A DNA stretch of 64,000 nucleotides from Microlunatus antarcticus (lineage in GTDB: Bacteria; Actinomycetota; Actinomycetes; Propionibacteriales; Propionibacteriaceae): NCBI RefSeq assembly GCF_014193425.1, contig NZ_JACHZG010000001.1, forward strand, positions 3,596,001 through 3,660,000. The letters are read 5' to 3'. Shown piece after piece: positions 18,247 to 25,931 of this stretch. The translations under genes and the position numbers were made by a program. Each line of letters begins with the position of its first letter. The first letter of the stretch is position 1. The notes beneath the pieces are model-generated. The model was not told the DNA's origin. It saw nothing but the letters and a program-made list of their open reading frames with translations, and searched no databases.

Positions 18247-18856
18247 CTACCTGACGGGGCCACTAAAGGTCGCCACCTCGTGCGTGCCCAGATCTAGGTC
18301 GAAGTCCAGCGTGACGTCTCCCTGCGCCTTCCGGGGGATGGCATAGGTCTCCGAGATCGTCTTCGCGCGGCCAGCACGGATCGTGCCGAACTCTTCGAAC
18401 TCCTGGTCCTTGGTGAATCTTTGCTCCGCCTGTTCACCGTCGGCGCCGTAGCTGACCGTGACCTCGCCCGCGACGTCGTCCAGCGGCGCGGTCGACCCAT
18501 TTCTGACCCGCATGTAGAACCGGACGAGGTCCTGACCGACCTTGCCGTCGGGGTCGACGTCCTCGACGTCCGCCTTGGTCATCTTGGAGAACTTAACCTT
18601 GACGATGGACACCTCAACGTCGTCCGACCACACGTACTTGCTCCCCTCGCTGAAGCCTTTCGAGTTTGCGGTATCGGGGGTGGGCTCGCTGGTCGTCGTG
18701 GCCGCTGACGGCGTAGGGCTCGAACTCTCCACCGGCGCCTCCGAGGTAGCCGAGGCCGTGGGCGCGGGGCTTGTGCTTGCGCCGCCTGGTCGCGGCGTTA
18801 CCCCGCAGCCAGAGACGGCAACAACGGCAACGACGACGAGAGCCCCCCCGGATCAT
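18247..18856 (-). pseudogene. Lipoprotein gene with a one-base frameshift in its signal peptide
   Basis: The frame ending at 18247 reads upstream into an excellent lipoprotein signal: LVVVAVVAVSGCG with lipobox VSGC, then a Ser/Thr/Pro linker and a DUF4352-like beta domain (about 130 residues, VRFYMRVRNGSTAPLDD). However, that frame meets TGA before any ATG. The natural start, ATG at 18856 (MIRG...), is in the neighbouring frame. The two join if a run of seven C on the plus strand (18843-18849) is read as six. So either the assembly has a homopolymer error or the gene is frameshifted or phase-variable. The shorter reading from GTG at 18732 would lack the signal. Confidence 0.7.
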
Positions 18857-18980
18857 CTGGACAGGATGAGGCATCCGGGCCTCATCCGCAGACGGACCGC
18901 TGGACTACCCCCGGAGGGGTGGTGTCAGGGCTTGCCCCGGGGCGCTTCGTACCCTCGCGGCATCGCCCGGTAGGGCGAGA

Positions 18981-19235
18981 TCAGCCGGTACCGCCAGCGC
19001 CCGGCGATGTCGCGAGGTGCTCGTCGTAGTGGCTGAGCACCGGCTCGTACCGCTCGCCGTCCTGCTCGAGGTGCTCGGGCGCGCTGTCGACGTCGAGCTC
19101 CAGGCGCTGGGTGTCGCTCCGGCCGCCCTTGAGGATGATGCGCAGCACGCACGGAAGGTAGTTCGCTGACGGTCGGGCCTTCGTCTCGGCGACCCTGTCC
19201 CAGGGTCGCCGGAACATCACCTGGAACCATGGCAA
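18981..19235 (-). CDS. Small acidic hypothetical protein
   Basis: 84 aa from ATG at 19235, or 78 aa from ATG at 19217 (MFRRPWDR). Nearly every third position is G or C and the C-terminal half is charged (RLELDVDSAPEHLEQDGERY ... YEPVLSHYDEHLA), which argues for real coding. No family recognised. It is divergent from, and with the longer start overlaps by 7 bp, the HEPN/Ig-like gene, so the two may share a control region. Confidence 0.55.
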   Translation of the reverse strand: MPWFQVMFRRPWDRVAETKARPSANYLPCVLRIILKGGRSDTQRLELDVDSAPEHLEQDGERYEPVLSHYDEHLATSPGAGGTG

Positions 19236-20074
19236 CCATGGCGCACCTCGACACCGGTACAGCTCTACAGGCCTGCGAGACGGCTCTCCGCGACCTGATG
19301 GCTCACGCGTACTCGAAGACCTACGGCGCTGGCTGGCTGGAGAAGGTCGCGGGGGCAGAGAAGATCGCTACCTGGGCGGACCGGGCAACCGAAGAAGTGA
19401 AAACCCGCGGGGCGCGTGGTGTAGTCGAAGTCCCCAACATCGGCCTCGCGTACGCGAACCTGTACGACCTCGTCGCCTTTGCGGACCGCCACTGGGAGCC
19501 TCTCGCCGAGGCTCTTGGGAAGAAGGCGGACGTCCTGCCCCTCCTCCGGCGAGCAGAGCGTCTGAGGAATCCTGTCGGGCACAGCCGCTCCCTCCTGCCG
19601 TTTGAGGAAGATCTGCTGTCCGGTATCGCTGGCCAGATCAGGAACCAGGTCACGATCCACATGAGCTCCGAAGCCCCTACCGGGGAGATCTACCCGCGCA
19701 TCGAGAAGGTGACCGACTCGTTCGGGCGCAGGTCCGGCTCCGCGATCGCTGATTCTCAGATGCCGACGGGAGCGGTGAACAATTCCGTCATTGTCCTGCG
19801 CCCCGGAGAAGTTGTCACCTTCACCTGCGTCGGCTCGGACCCGCAAGGCCGTGACTTGCTGTGGAGGTTCGGCGGCTCAGCGGGTGGACAAGACAGCATC
19901 GTCGCTCCCTCGGGGACGGAAGCCCAGCTCACCTGGACTGTCCAAGACAAAGACATAAACGAGAACGTCGGCGTCGCCGTCTACCTGGAGGCTCACGAGG
20001 CGAAGTACCACCGCTTCGGATCCTTCGACCACAAGCTCTTCTTCGCTTTCCGCGTCAGGCCGCCCGGCCACTGA
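19229..20074 (+). CDS. HEPN-domain protein with C-terminal Ig-like domain
   Basis: 281 aa. The helical N-terminus (about 1-150) resembles Swt1-type HEPN domains: DLMAHAYSKTYGAGWLEK, then YDLVAFADRHWEPLAEAL and RRAERLRNPVGHSR. The last segment holds the Rx4H motif (RNPVGH) characteristic of HEPN ribonucleases. The C-terminal part (about 180-281) looks like an Ig/PKD-type beta sandwich: LRPGEVVTFTCVGSDPQG, LLWRFGG and VAVYLEAHEAKYHRFG. No signal peptide is present, so the Ig-like domain is probably cytosolic. ATG at 19238 is an alternative start. The last gene before the right attachment repeat; an RNase-type defence effector is plausible but inferred. Confidence 0.7.
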   Translation: MATMAHLDTGTALQACETALRDLMAHAYSKTYGAGWLEKVAGAEKIATWADRATEEVKTRGARGVVEVPNIGLAYANLYDLVAFADRHWEPLAEALGKKADVLPLLRRAERLRNPVGHSRSLLPFEEDLLSGIAGQIRNQVTIHMSSEAPTGEIYPRIEKVTDSFGRRSGSAIADSQMPTGAVNNSVIVLRPGEVVTFTCVGSDPQGRDLLWRFGGSAGGQDSIVAPSGTEAQLTWTVQDKDINENVGVAVYLEAHEAKYHRFGSFDHKLFFAFRVRPPGH

Positions 20075-20152
20075 GAGGACTGGCCGTCCGACTTCCAGCC
20101 CCCAGCACGGTCAAGAGACGGTCACGGCGTCGAGAATCGCGCTAAGTAGCCA

Positions 20153-20180
20153 AATCCTGCTTATCGACCGACTCGTCCCC
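20153..20180 (+). repeat. Right 28-bp direct repeat (putative attR)
   Basis: AATCCTGCTTATCGACCGAC followed by TCGTCCCC, 27 of 28 bases identical to the rnpB 3' end at 16630-16657. It ends 10 bp before the stop of the resident SGNH hydrolase gene and marks the island's right border. Confidence 0.85.
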
Positions 20181-20190
20181 TCAAGCGCGC

Positions 20191-20952
20191 TCAGCGCGCG
20201 GGTCGCACGACGCTCAGCGCGCGGACGTCGCGGACGAAGAGGTCGGCGATCCGGGCGTACCCCGCGTTGCTGGGGTGTCCTTTCGCATGGTTGACGAGCG
20301 CCGGGTCGCCGCCCTTCACGAACCACTCCTCCGCCACCGGGTCGATGACCAGCAGGGAGTGCTGGCTGGTGCTCGTTGCCAGGACGCGCATCAGCTTGGC
20401 CCGGTTGGGGTACACCGAGCCGTAGAGCGCGATGGGCTCCATGACGACGAGACGCGCGCTCGGGTAGCGCTGACGAACCGTCCGCAACGTGAGCTCGACA
20501 GCCGCGCTGATGTCGGCCTCCGCATACTTCTCGTCGTTCGACCCACCCTGCAGGACGACGAGGTCGTAGGCGTCCGCCGGATGTCTCCAGAGCCGCTGCG
20601 CGTACGTGCCTTCCTGGTGGGCCCCAGGCTTTCGGTAGCCCGTCGCGCCGATGCCGTCGCGGGTCAGCCGCCACCCCAGCGGCGCGGCGACCTTGAAGGC
20701 GAAGCCCTCGGTCTCCGGGTCGGCACCCCAGCCCTCGGTGTACGAGTCGCCCACGATCAGGACCCGCGGCTGCGCGGGCAGGTCCAGCAGGGCGGGCGGC
20801 TTCGGCGCGACGGCCGTGGGGGTGGGGGCGGCCCAGGCCACGTCGGTCCCCGGCCCGGGCACCCCTGCCGTCAGGCCGACGACCAGCGCGGCGAGCGCGG
20901 CCACCACCCCGGGTCGTCCTCGTGCACGTCGCTTCGTCGTCCCCCGGGTCAT
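20191..20952 (-). CDS. Secreted SGNH/GDSL-family hydrolase
   Basis: 253 aa. A basic N-terminus and hydrophobic segment (about 14-32) with AWAAP form a Sec signal or anchor. The SGNH blocks follow: GDSYTEGWG (nucleophile Ser, block I), QGGSNDEKYAE (block III, Asn) and HPSNAGYARIAD (block V, Asp replaced by the HPS pattern with catalytic His). Family members are lipases, esterases or polysaccharide deacetylases outside the membrane. Substrate unknown. It is the resident gene immediately beyond the island. Confidence 0.85.
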   Translation of the reverse strand: MTRGTTKRRARGRPGVVAALAALVVGLTAGVPGPGTDVAWAAPTPTAVAPKPPALLDLPAQPRVLIVGDSYTEGWGADPETEGFAFKVAAPLGWRLTRDGIGATGYRKPGAHQEGTYAQRLWRHPADAYDLVVLQGGSNDEKYAEADISAAVELTLRTVRQRYPSARLVVMEPIALYGSVYPNRAKLMRVLATSTSQHSLLVIDPVAEEWFVKGGDPALVNHAKGHPSNAGYARIADLFVRDVRALSVVRPAR

Positions 20953-21078
20953 GGCGCCAGCATGGCCAACGCCGGTCCCGCCCGGAGGAATGGTGAGCAG
21001 CTGTCACCCGTAGGGGTGACGGGGGCACGAAGCACCACGGCGGCGGCCCGACCGGGCGCGAGTCGCTAGCGTGGGCCC

Positions 21079-21528
21079 GTGCCCCGGCTGCTGCTCCTGA
21101 ACGGACCCAACCTCAACCTGCTCGGCACGCGCGAGCCGGACGTCTACGGTTCCGCGACCCTCGCCGACGTCGAGGACCTCGCCCGGACGACCGCCGAGGC
21201 GGTCGGGCTCGAGCTGCGGACGGTGCAGAGCAACTCCGAGGGCGCCCTCGTCGACGCGGTCCAGGCCGCGCGCGAGGACTGCGACGGCCTCGTGGTGAAC
21301 GCGGGGGCCTACACCCACACGTCGATCGCGCTCCGCGACGCCCTCGCCGCCGTGGCCCTGCCCTTCGTCGAGGTCCACGTGAGCAACGTGCACGCGCGGG
21401 AGACGTTCCGGCACCACTCCTACCTCGCCCCGCTCGCCAGCGCCGTGATCGTCGGCGCCGGGGTGCAGGGCTACGCCTTCGCCGTGCAGCGGCTGGCCAC
21501 GATGCTGGCCGAGCAGTCGGCGTCCTGA
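21079..21528 (+). CDS. aroQ: 3-dehydroquinate dehydratase, type II
   Basis: 149 aa; dehydrates 3-dehydroquinate in the shikimate pathway. Signature [20 protein letters not shown] with the catalytic Tyr23, substrate loop [14 protein letters not shown] (Asn74) and the catalytic His100 in [13 protein letters not shown]. Length is standard for the dodecameric type II enzyme. GTG start at 21079. It stands apart from other aro genes here. Confidence 0.96.
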   Translation: MPRLLLLNGPNLNLLGTREPDVYGSATLADVEDLARTTAEAVGLELRTVQSNSEGALVDAVQAAREDCDGLVVNAGAYTHTSIALRDALAAVALPFVEVHVSNVHARETFRHHSYLAPLASAVIVGAGVQGYAFAVQRLATMLAEQSAS

Positions 21529-21596
21529 GCGGGAGCCTCCTCGCCGGTCTCGCCGGAACGGTTCCGCGGACGTCGCGCGCGACCTACCGTGGAGGC

Positions 21597-21836
21597 ATGG
21601 CCTACCTCGTCGCGCTGCTCCGGCCGCGGCGGCCGAGCTGGCCGACCGTCCTCGTCGCGATCGGCGTCGGCGTGGTCGCCCTCGCCCTGGGCCTCGACGC
21701 CGTCCGGCTCGGTCCGCCGGCGGTGAGCACCGTGCTGGCGCTCGCCGGCGGCACCGCGTTCGCGCTGGGCGTCTCCGCCAGCGTCTCCGCGTTCTTCGAG
21801 CGCGACACGTACGCGGACTCCGACTTCTACCGCTGA
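21597..21836 (+). CDS. Small two-helix membrane protein
   Basis: 79 aa with two hydrophobic segments (about 17-34 and 42-64) and a short acidic C-terminus (RDTYADSDFYR). The ATG follows GGAGGC at good spacing. Not recognised; it lies between aroQ and the glycosylase gene on the same strand, with gaps of 68 and 36 bp, so co-transcription is possible. Confidence 0.65.
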   Translation: MAYLVALLRPRRPSWPTVLVAIGVGVVALALGLDAVRLGPPAVSTVLALAGGTAFALGVSASVSAFFERDTYADSDFYR

Positions 21837-21872
21837 GACCGGGCTTCGCAGCGCTCGGGCACACTGTCCGGC

Positions 21873-22709
21873 GTGCCCGAGCTGCCCGAGGTCGAGAGCG
21901 CCCGCGCGACCATCGAGGCCGCGGCGCTGCACCGCCGGATCACCGAGGTGGACGACACCGACACGTACGAGTGCCGGCCCCACCCGCCCGGGGAGATCAG
22001 GGCGGCGCTGCTGGGCCGCTCGCTGACCGCCGCGCACCGCCGGGGCAAGAGCATGTGGTGCGACACGTCGGGCGTCGGCCGCTCCCGTACGCCGGGCCCG
22101 ACGCTGGGCCTGCACCTCGGCATGAGCGGCCGGATCCTCGTCACCGACGGCGACGGCGCGCTGACCGAGGGCGGGGACTGGCTCGGCGGGCGCTACGGCA
22201 CCGGTGCCGAGCAGTCCGACCGCAACCCGGTGTGGGACCGGTTCACGCTGACGTTCGAGGACGGCGGCACGCTGCGCCTGTTCGACAAGCGGCGCCTCGG
22301 GCGCGTCCGGCTCGACCCCGACCTCGACCGGCTGGGTCCGGACGCCGAGCGGATCGACGTCGACGACTTCGCCGCGCGGGTCGGCCGGGGCCGTTCCCCG
22401 GTGAAGGCGCGGCTCCTCGACCAGTCCGTGGTCGCCGGCGTCGGCAACCTGCTCGCCGACGAGACCCTGTGGGAGGCCGGGCTCTCGCCGCAGCGCCCCG
22501 TGGACGAGCTCAGCGCCGCGGAGCTGCGCGACCTGCACGACGCGTTGCAGCACGCGACCAAGGAGGCCATCGCCCACGGCGGCGTCCACACCGGGGAGAT
22601 CATCCCGTTCCGCAAGGCCGGTGCGCACTGCCCCCGCTGCGGCACCGAGATGACCCGCGCCACCGTCGGCGGGCGGACGACGTGGTGGTGCCCGAAAGAC
22701 CAGACCTGA
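21873..22709 (+). CDS. Fpg/Nei-family DNA glycosylase (AP lyase)
   Basis: 278 aa base-excision repair enzyme. The mature N-terminus PELPEVE supplies the catalytic Pro2 and Glu. The middle region keeps the HLGMSGR motif, a helix-two-turn-helix follows (LLDQSVVAGVGNLLADETLW), and the C-terminus has a zinc finger CPRCGTEMTRATVGGRTTWW ending CPKDQ. The order fits Fpg or an actinobacterial Nei paralogue; the exact lesion specificity cannot be read. GTG start at 21873. Confidence 0.92.
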   Translation: MPELPEVESARATIEAAALHRRITEVDDTDTYECRPHPPGEIRAALLGRSLTAAHRRGKSMWCDTSGVGRSRTPGPTLGLHLGMSGRILVTDGDGALTEGGDWLGGRYGTGAEQSDRNPVWDRFTLTFEDGGTLRLFDKRRLGRVRLDPDLDRLGPDAERIDVDDFAARVGRGRSPVKARLLDQSVVAGVGNLLADETLWEAGLSPQRPVDELSAAELRDLHDALQHATKEAIAHGGVHTGEIIPFRKAGAHCPRCGTEMTRATVGGRTTWWCPKDQT

Positions 22710-22760
22710 CCGACGTGGCCCTCGTCCCGCTCTCCCGCTGAAGGCCGGGTCGTCCCACGA

Positions 22761-22869
22761 GCCTCTGGTTTTTCACGTTCACGTGAAAAACTGCACCTGA
22801 ACCCGGCAGATCTGCCGTGGTCAGCGCGAGTTTTTCACGTGAACGTGAAAAACCTGAGGCACGAGTGAC
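22761..22869. repeat. Dispersed palindromic repeat, family A, copy 1
   Basis: Two hairpins, TTTTTCACGT-TC-ACGTGAAAAA (22769-22790) and its inverse (22831-22852), form a long inverted repeat (arms of 32 bp, 22761-22792 and 22829-22860, one mismatch) around a central CGGCAGATCTGCCG palindrome. Bases 22810-22869 match 59868-59927 at 52 of 60 positions. It sits between the convergent 3' ends of the glycosylase gene and the RNase II-like gene, so it can act as a two-way terminator. Confidence 0.8.
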
Positions 22870-22893
22870 GAGCGCGCCGAAGAAGACGGACGC

Positions 22894-24354
22894 TCAGACG
22901 ACCGCTTCGAAGGTGACCTTGCCGGCCTCGGGGTCGGCCGAGGTGAGGCGGACCTGGACCTCGTGGCCGAGCGGGAGGCCGTCGCCCTGGACGCGGGCCT
23001 CGACGGCGGGGTCCTTGATCACGACGGTGCCGCGGTGCTTCTCGGGCTCGACCTCGACGACCGTCCCGGTGAACGTCTCCCCCACCCGGCGCTCGAGGAC
23101 GCAGGCCTCGACCCAGTCGACGACCGCGCGCTCGTAGCGGTGCGCGGCCTGGTCGGCGCGGGCCATCTCGGCGGGCAGGCCGGGCAGCGCCTCGCGCACC
23201 CACGCCGGTACGGGCGTCCCGGCGCACAGCGCGACGCACACCTCCCCGGCGTAGCGGTCGACCAGCCGGCGCAGCGGGGCCGTGACGTGGCTGTAGTCGC
23301 TGGCGATCGCCGCGTGCTCCGCGTCCTCGGGGACGCTGCCGTCGAAGGCCGCGTAGCCCGCCCCGCGGAACAGGACCGTGCAGGCGTTGAGCATGGCGGC
23401 CTCGGCGGGCCGGGAGGCGTCGAGGCTGCGGACGAACTCCGGGTAGTCGAGCTCGGCCGGCCACCGGATCCCCAGGGCGCGCGCGACCACGTGCAGCCTC
23501 CGCAGGGACGCGTTCGTCGCCGGCGGCATGGTGCGGACGATGCCCACCCGCGCGTAGATCATCAGGTGCGCCGCCGCCATGCCGGTGAGCAGGGAGATCT
23601 GCGCGTTCCAGCCCTCGACCGGCAGCAGGGCGCGGTAGGTCAGGTCGTAGCCGCCGGTCGCCGCCGGGACGACCTCCTGCTCGGGGATCTGCAGGCTCAC
23701 TCCGCCGCGCTCGCGCTCGCGCTGCTCGCGCAGGGGCCCGACGACGGCGAGCAGAGCCAGCGTCGGCCGGGTCCCACCCGCTCCGGGGTGGTCGATGTCG
23801 TCCTGCGCCTGCTCGTACGTCAGCTGCTCGCGGCTGCGGACCCGGGCCCGGACGACCTCCGCGTCGGTGGTCCGCCCGCGCGCGTCCAGCTGCACCGTCC
23901 ACAGCAGCGCCGGACGCTCCTGGCCGGGCAGCAGGCTGGCCGCGCCCTCCGACAGCACGGGCGGGTGGAGCGGGCTGCGGGCGTCGGGGCCGTAGAACGT
24001 CTCCCCCCGGCGGTGCGCCTCGAGGTCGACCGGGTCGCCCGGGCTCACGAACGCGGCGACGTCGGCGATGGCGTACGAGACCGTGAAGCCGCCGTCGGGC
24101 CGGGCGGCGATGTGCAGCGCCTGGTCGAGGTCCTTCGAGCCGGGCGGGTCGATCGTCAGCAGCTCGAGGTCGGTCCGGTCGAGGTCCGGCAGCCGGGGTG
24201 CGGCCGCCGCCCGCTCGGCCGCGGCCAGCACCTCGGGCGGGAAGGAGTCGGGGACCTGGAGCTCGGTCCGGATCCGGTCCAGGCCGTGGGTGACGTCGGC
24301 GGTCGCCGACGCCTGCAGGAACGCGGCCGGCAGGCCGAACTTCGTCGCGGGCAC
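22894..24354 (-). CDS. RNase II/R-family exoribonuclease (RNB domain)
   Basis: 486 aa, shorter than E. coli RNase II (644 aa). It is mostly RNB catalytic domain with a short C-terminal S1-like stretch (FTGTVVEVEPEKHRGTVVI). The acidic catalytic cluster is TIDPPGSKDLDQAL: Asp69, Asp75 and Asp77 are kept, while the fourth Asp of the E. coli DDA motif is Gln78. GETFYGPDARSPLHPPVLSE and LRRLVDRYAGE are further RNB marks. GTG start at 24354, 10 bp after the Zn-ribbon gene, so the two are likely co-transcribed. Confidence 0.9.
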   Translation of the reverse strand: MPATKFGLPAAFLQASATADVTHGLDRIRTELQVPDSFPPEVLAAAERAAAAPRLPDLDRTDLELLTIDPPGSKDLDQALHIAARPDGGFTVSYAIADVAAFVSPGDPVDLEAHRRGETFYGPDARSPLHPPVLSEGAASLLPGQERPALLWTVQLDARGRTTDAEVVRARVRSREQLTYEQAQDDIDHPGAGGTRPTLALLAVVGPLREQRERERGGVSLQIPEQEVVPAATGGYDLTYRALLPVEGWNAQISLLTGMAAAHLMIYARVGIVRTMPPATNASLRRLHVVARALGIRWPAELDYPEFVRSLDASRPAEAAMLNACTVLFRGAGYAAFDGSVPEDAEHAAIASDYSHVTAPLRRLVDRYAGEVCVALCAGTPVPAWVREALPGLPAEMARADQAAHRYERAVVDWVEACVLERRVGETFTGTVVEVEPEKHRGTVVIKDPAVEARVQGDGLPLGHEVQVRLTSADPEAGKVTFEAVV

Positions 24355-24364
24355 GCGTCGACCC

Positions 24365-25114
24365 TCAGAGTCCCGACTCGGCGGTCCGGACGAGGATGCG
24401 GCCGCACTCCTCGCAGCGCAGCACCTCCTCCGGCGCGGTGGTGGCGTACTCCCGCAGCTCGTTGGCGTTGACCTCGAGCTGGCACCCGGTGCAGCGGCGG
24501 TGGATCAGCGCGGCGGCGCCGACCCCGTTCTTGCTCGTGCCGATGCGCGTGTAGAGGGTGACGAGGTCGGCCGGCAGGTCGGGCAGCAGCCGCTCGCGCT
24601 CGGTGCGCTGGTAGTTGGCCTCGTTCGTGAGCTTGGCGACGGCGGCGTCGCGGGCGGCGGTCGCCGTGGCGATCTCCTCGGCCAGCCCGTCCACCTTGGC
24701 CTGGAGCACGTCGCGCTCGGCCTGCGCCTGCTCCAACGCCTCCATCGACTCGAGCTCGAGGTCCTCGAGGGCGCCGATGCGGCGGCGCAGGTGCGCGACC
24801 TCCTCGACCAGGGAACCGAGCGACTTGGCGTCGACGGTGCCGTCGGCGATGCGCTTCTCGTTGCGGACCAGCCGCTGCTGCACGGGCGCGAGGTCGGCCT
24901 CGGCGCGGCCGGTGGCGAGCTCCAGGTCCGACACCCGGGTCTGGGCGCCGACCAGGTCGGAGGACACGTCCTCGAACGTGGCGGTCAGCCGGTCGAGCGC
25001 CGCCTGCTCGGGCAGGGTGCGGCGTCGCTGCACGAGCTGGGCCAGCGCGGAGTCGACCGCCTGGAGGTCGAGCAGCCGCAGCTGCGCGGTGACGTCGGCT
25101 CTGATCGCACTCAC
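24365..25114 (-). CDS. Coiled-coil protein with C4 zinc ribbon (CdsZ-like)
   Basis: 249 aa. About 175 residues of heptad-rich coiled coil (LRLLDLQAVDSALAQLVQRR ... ERLLPDLPADLVTLYTRI) are followed by a C4 zinc ribbon, CTGCQLEV ... CEECGRIL. This is the DUF164/zf-RING_7 family, proposed to act in nucleic-acid or regulatory contexts. I chose GTG at 25114 because homologues begin just before AQLRLLDLQ; a GTG at 25159 would add 15 polar residues. First gene of a probable two-gene unit with the RNB exoribonuclease. Confidence 0.88.
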   Translation of the reverse strand: MSAIRADVTAQLRLLDLQAVDSALAQLVQRRRTLPEQAALDRLTATFEDVSSDLVGAQTRVSDLELATGRAEADLAPVQQRLVRNEKRIADGTVDAKSLGSLVEEVAHLRRRIGALEDLELESMEALEQAQAERDVLQAKVDGLAEEIATATAARDAAVAKLTNEANYQRTERERLLPDLPADLVTLYTRIGTSKNGVGAAALIHRRCTGCQLEVNANELREYATTAPEEVLRCEECGRILVRTAESGL

Positions 25115-25204
25115 CCTCTCCTGGACCGCCCACTCGTCGTCCTGACGGTCCGCGGACACCGTCGGTGCCCAGCGGCCCAGCCTACTGAGCGCGGGACCGG
25201 CGGA

Positions 25205-25783
25205 TCACTCCGGCGGCGCGTTCCACTGCCGCAGCGCTCCGCGACCCTTGGCCTCGCCGAGGATCGAGACGGTGCTGGTGTCCAGCGGGAAGCGGTCACC
25301 GATCGAGAGGTCGAGCCCGAGCCAACGCAGCATGAGCGAGCGGAGCGCGTGCCCGTGGCTGAAGACGATCGCCCGCTCGACGCCGCTCGAGCGGACCCGG
25401 TCGACGACCCGGTCGAGCCGCGCGCCCACCTGCTCGGCGGTCTCCCCGCCGGCCGGCGGGGCGGTGAAGACCGTCCAGCCCGGTGCGTCCTTGTGGATCT
25501 GCGCGCTCGTCAGCCCCTCGTAGTCGCCGTAGAACCACTCGACGAGGTCCTCGTCCACCTCGGGCGCGTGGGGCCCGACGAAGCCGGCCAGCTCGGCCGT
25601 GATCTGGGCGCGGTGCCGCGGGCTGGTCAGCGCCAGCCCGAACGCACCCGGGTCGAGGCGGCCGTAGAGGCGGAGCGCCTGCTCCCGGCCGTGCTCGGTC
25701 AGCGGGAGGTCGGTGACCGACGTGTGCCGGCCGTCGCGGCTCCACTCGGTCTGGCCGTGCCGGACGAGGAAGAGCTCGGTCAT
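25205..25783 (-). CDS. Histidine phosphatase family (phosphoglycerate mutase-like) protein
   Basis: 192 aa. The RHG motif LVRHGQTEWSRDG carries the phospho-accepting His10; TSPRHRAQIT supplies the second Arg, EWFYGDYEG the acid and FSHGHALRSL the second His. Compact length suits a small-molecule phosphatase rather than glycolytic mutase. ATG at 25783; the reading frame runs further upstream, but those codons overlap the divergent peptidase gene's leader and are not family-like. Confidence 0.92.
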   Translation of the reverse strand: MTELFLVRHGQTEWSRDGRHTSVTDLPLTEHGREQALRLYGRLDPGAFGLALTSPRHRAQITAELAGFVGPHAPEVDEDLVEWFYGDYEGLTSAQIHKDAPGWTVFTAPPAGGETAEQVGARLDRVVDRVRSSGVERAIVFSHGHALRSLMLRWLGLDLSIGDRFPLDTSTVSILGEAKGRGALRQWNAPPE

Positions 25784-25931
25784 GGCGGTCAACCTAGTGG
25801 ACCCCCCGACCAGGCCGGCACGACGGGACGAGCCCCATAGCCAGGCTTCGTACGCGCGTCGCCGCGACGTCACCGTCCGGTTGCCCGGCGGTGCGACAAT
25901 GCCCAACGGGTCACCACGAAGGGGAGCGAGC

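Larger units (their letters stand above)
16658..20180. mobile_element. 3.5-kb genomic island integrated at the rnpB 3' end
   Basis: The element is bounded by the rnpB 3' end (16630-16657) and a 28-bp near-perfect direct repeat of it (20153-20180). Between them lie five genes not seen in the usual neighbourhood: a Zn-ribbon/HTH protein, an HNH-like nuclease, a lipoprotein, a small ORF and a HEPN/Ig-like protein. Parts (17340-18760, 19250-19800) have clearly lower GC and more relaxed third positions than flanking genes. No integrase is present, so it is either a remnant or moved by a helper. The duplication is seen directly; mobility is inferred. Confidence 0.8.

Noticed and set aside
22769-22852. 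CRISPR-like array from the paired hairpins
   Set aside because: Only two inverted units, no regular spacers and no cas genes.
24068-25840. 590-codon plus-strand open frame
   Set aside because: Antisense to the RNB, Zn-ribbon and phosphatase genes, all with clear motifs.
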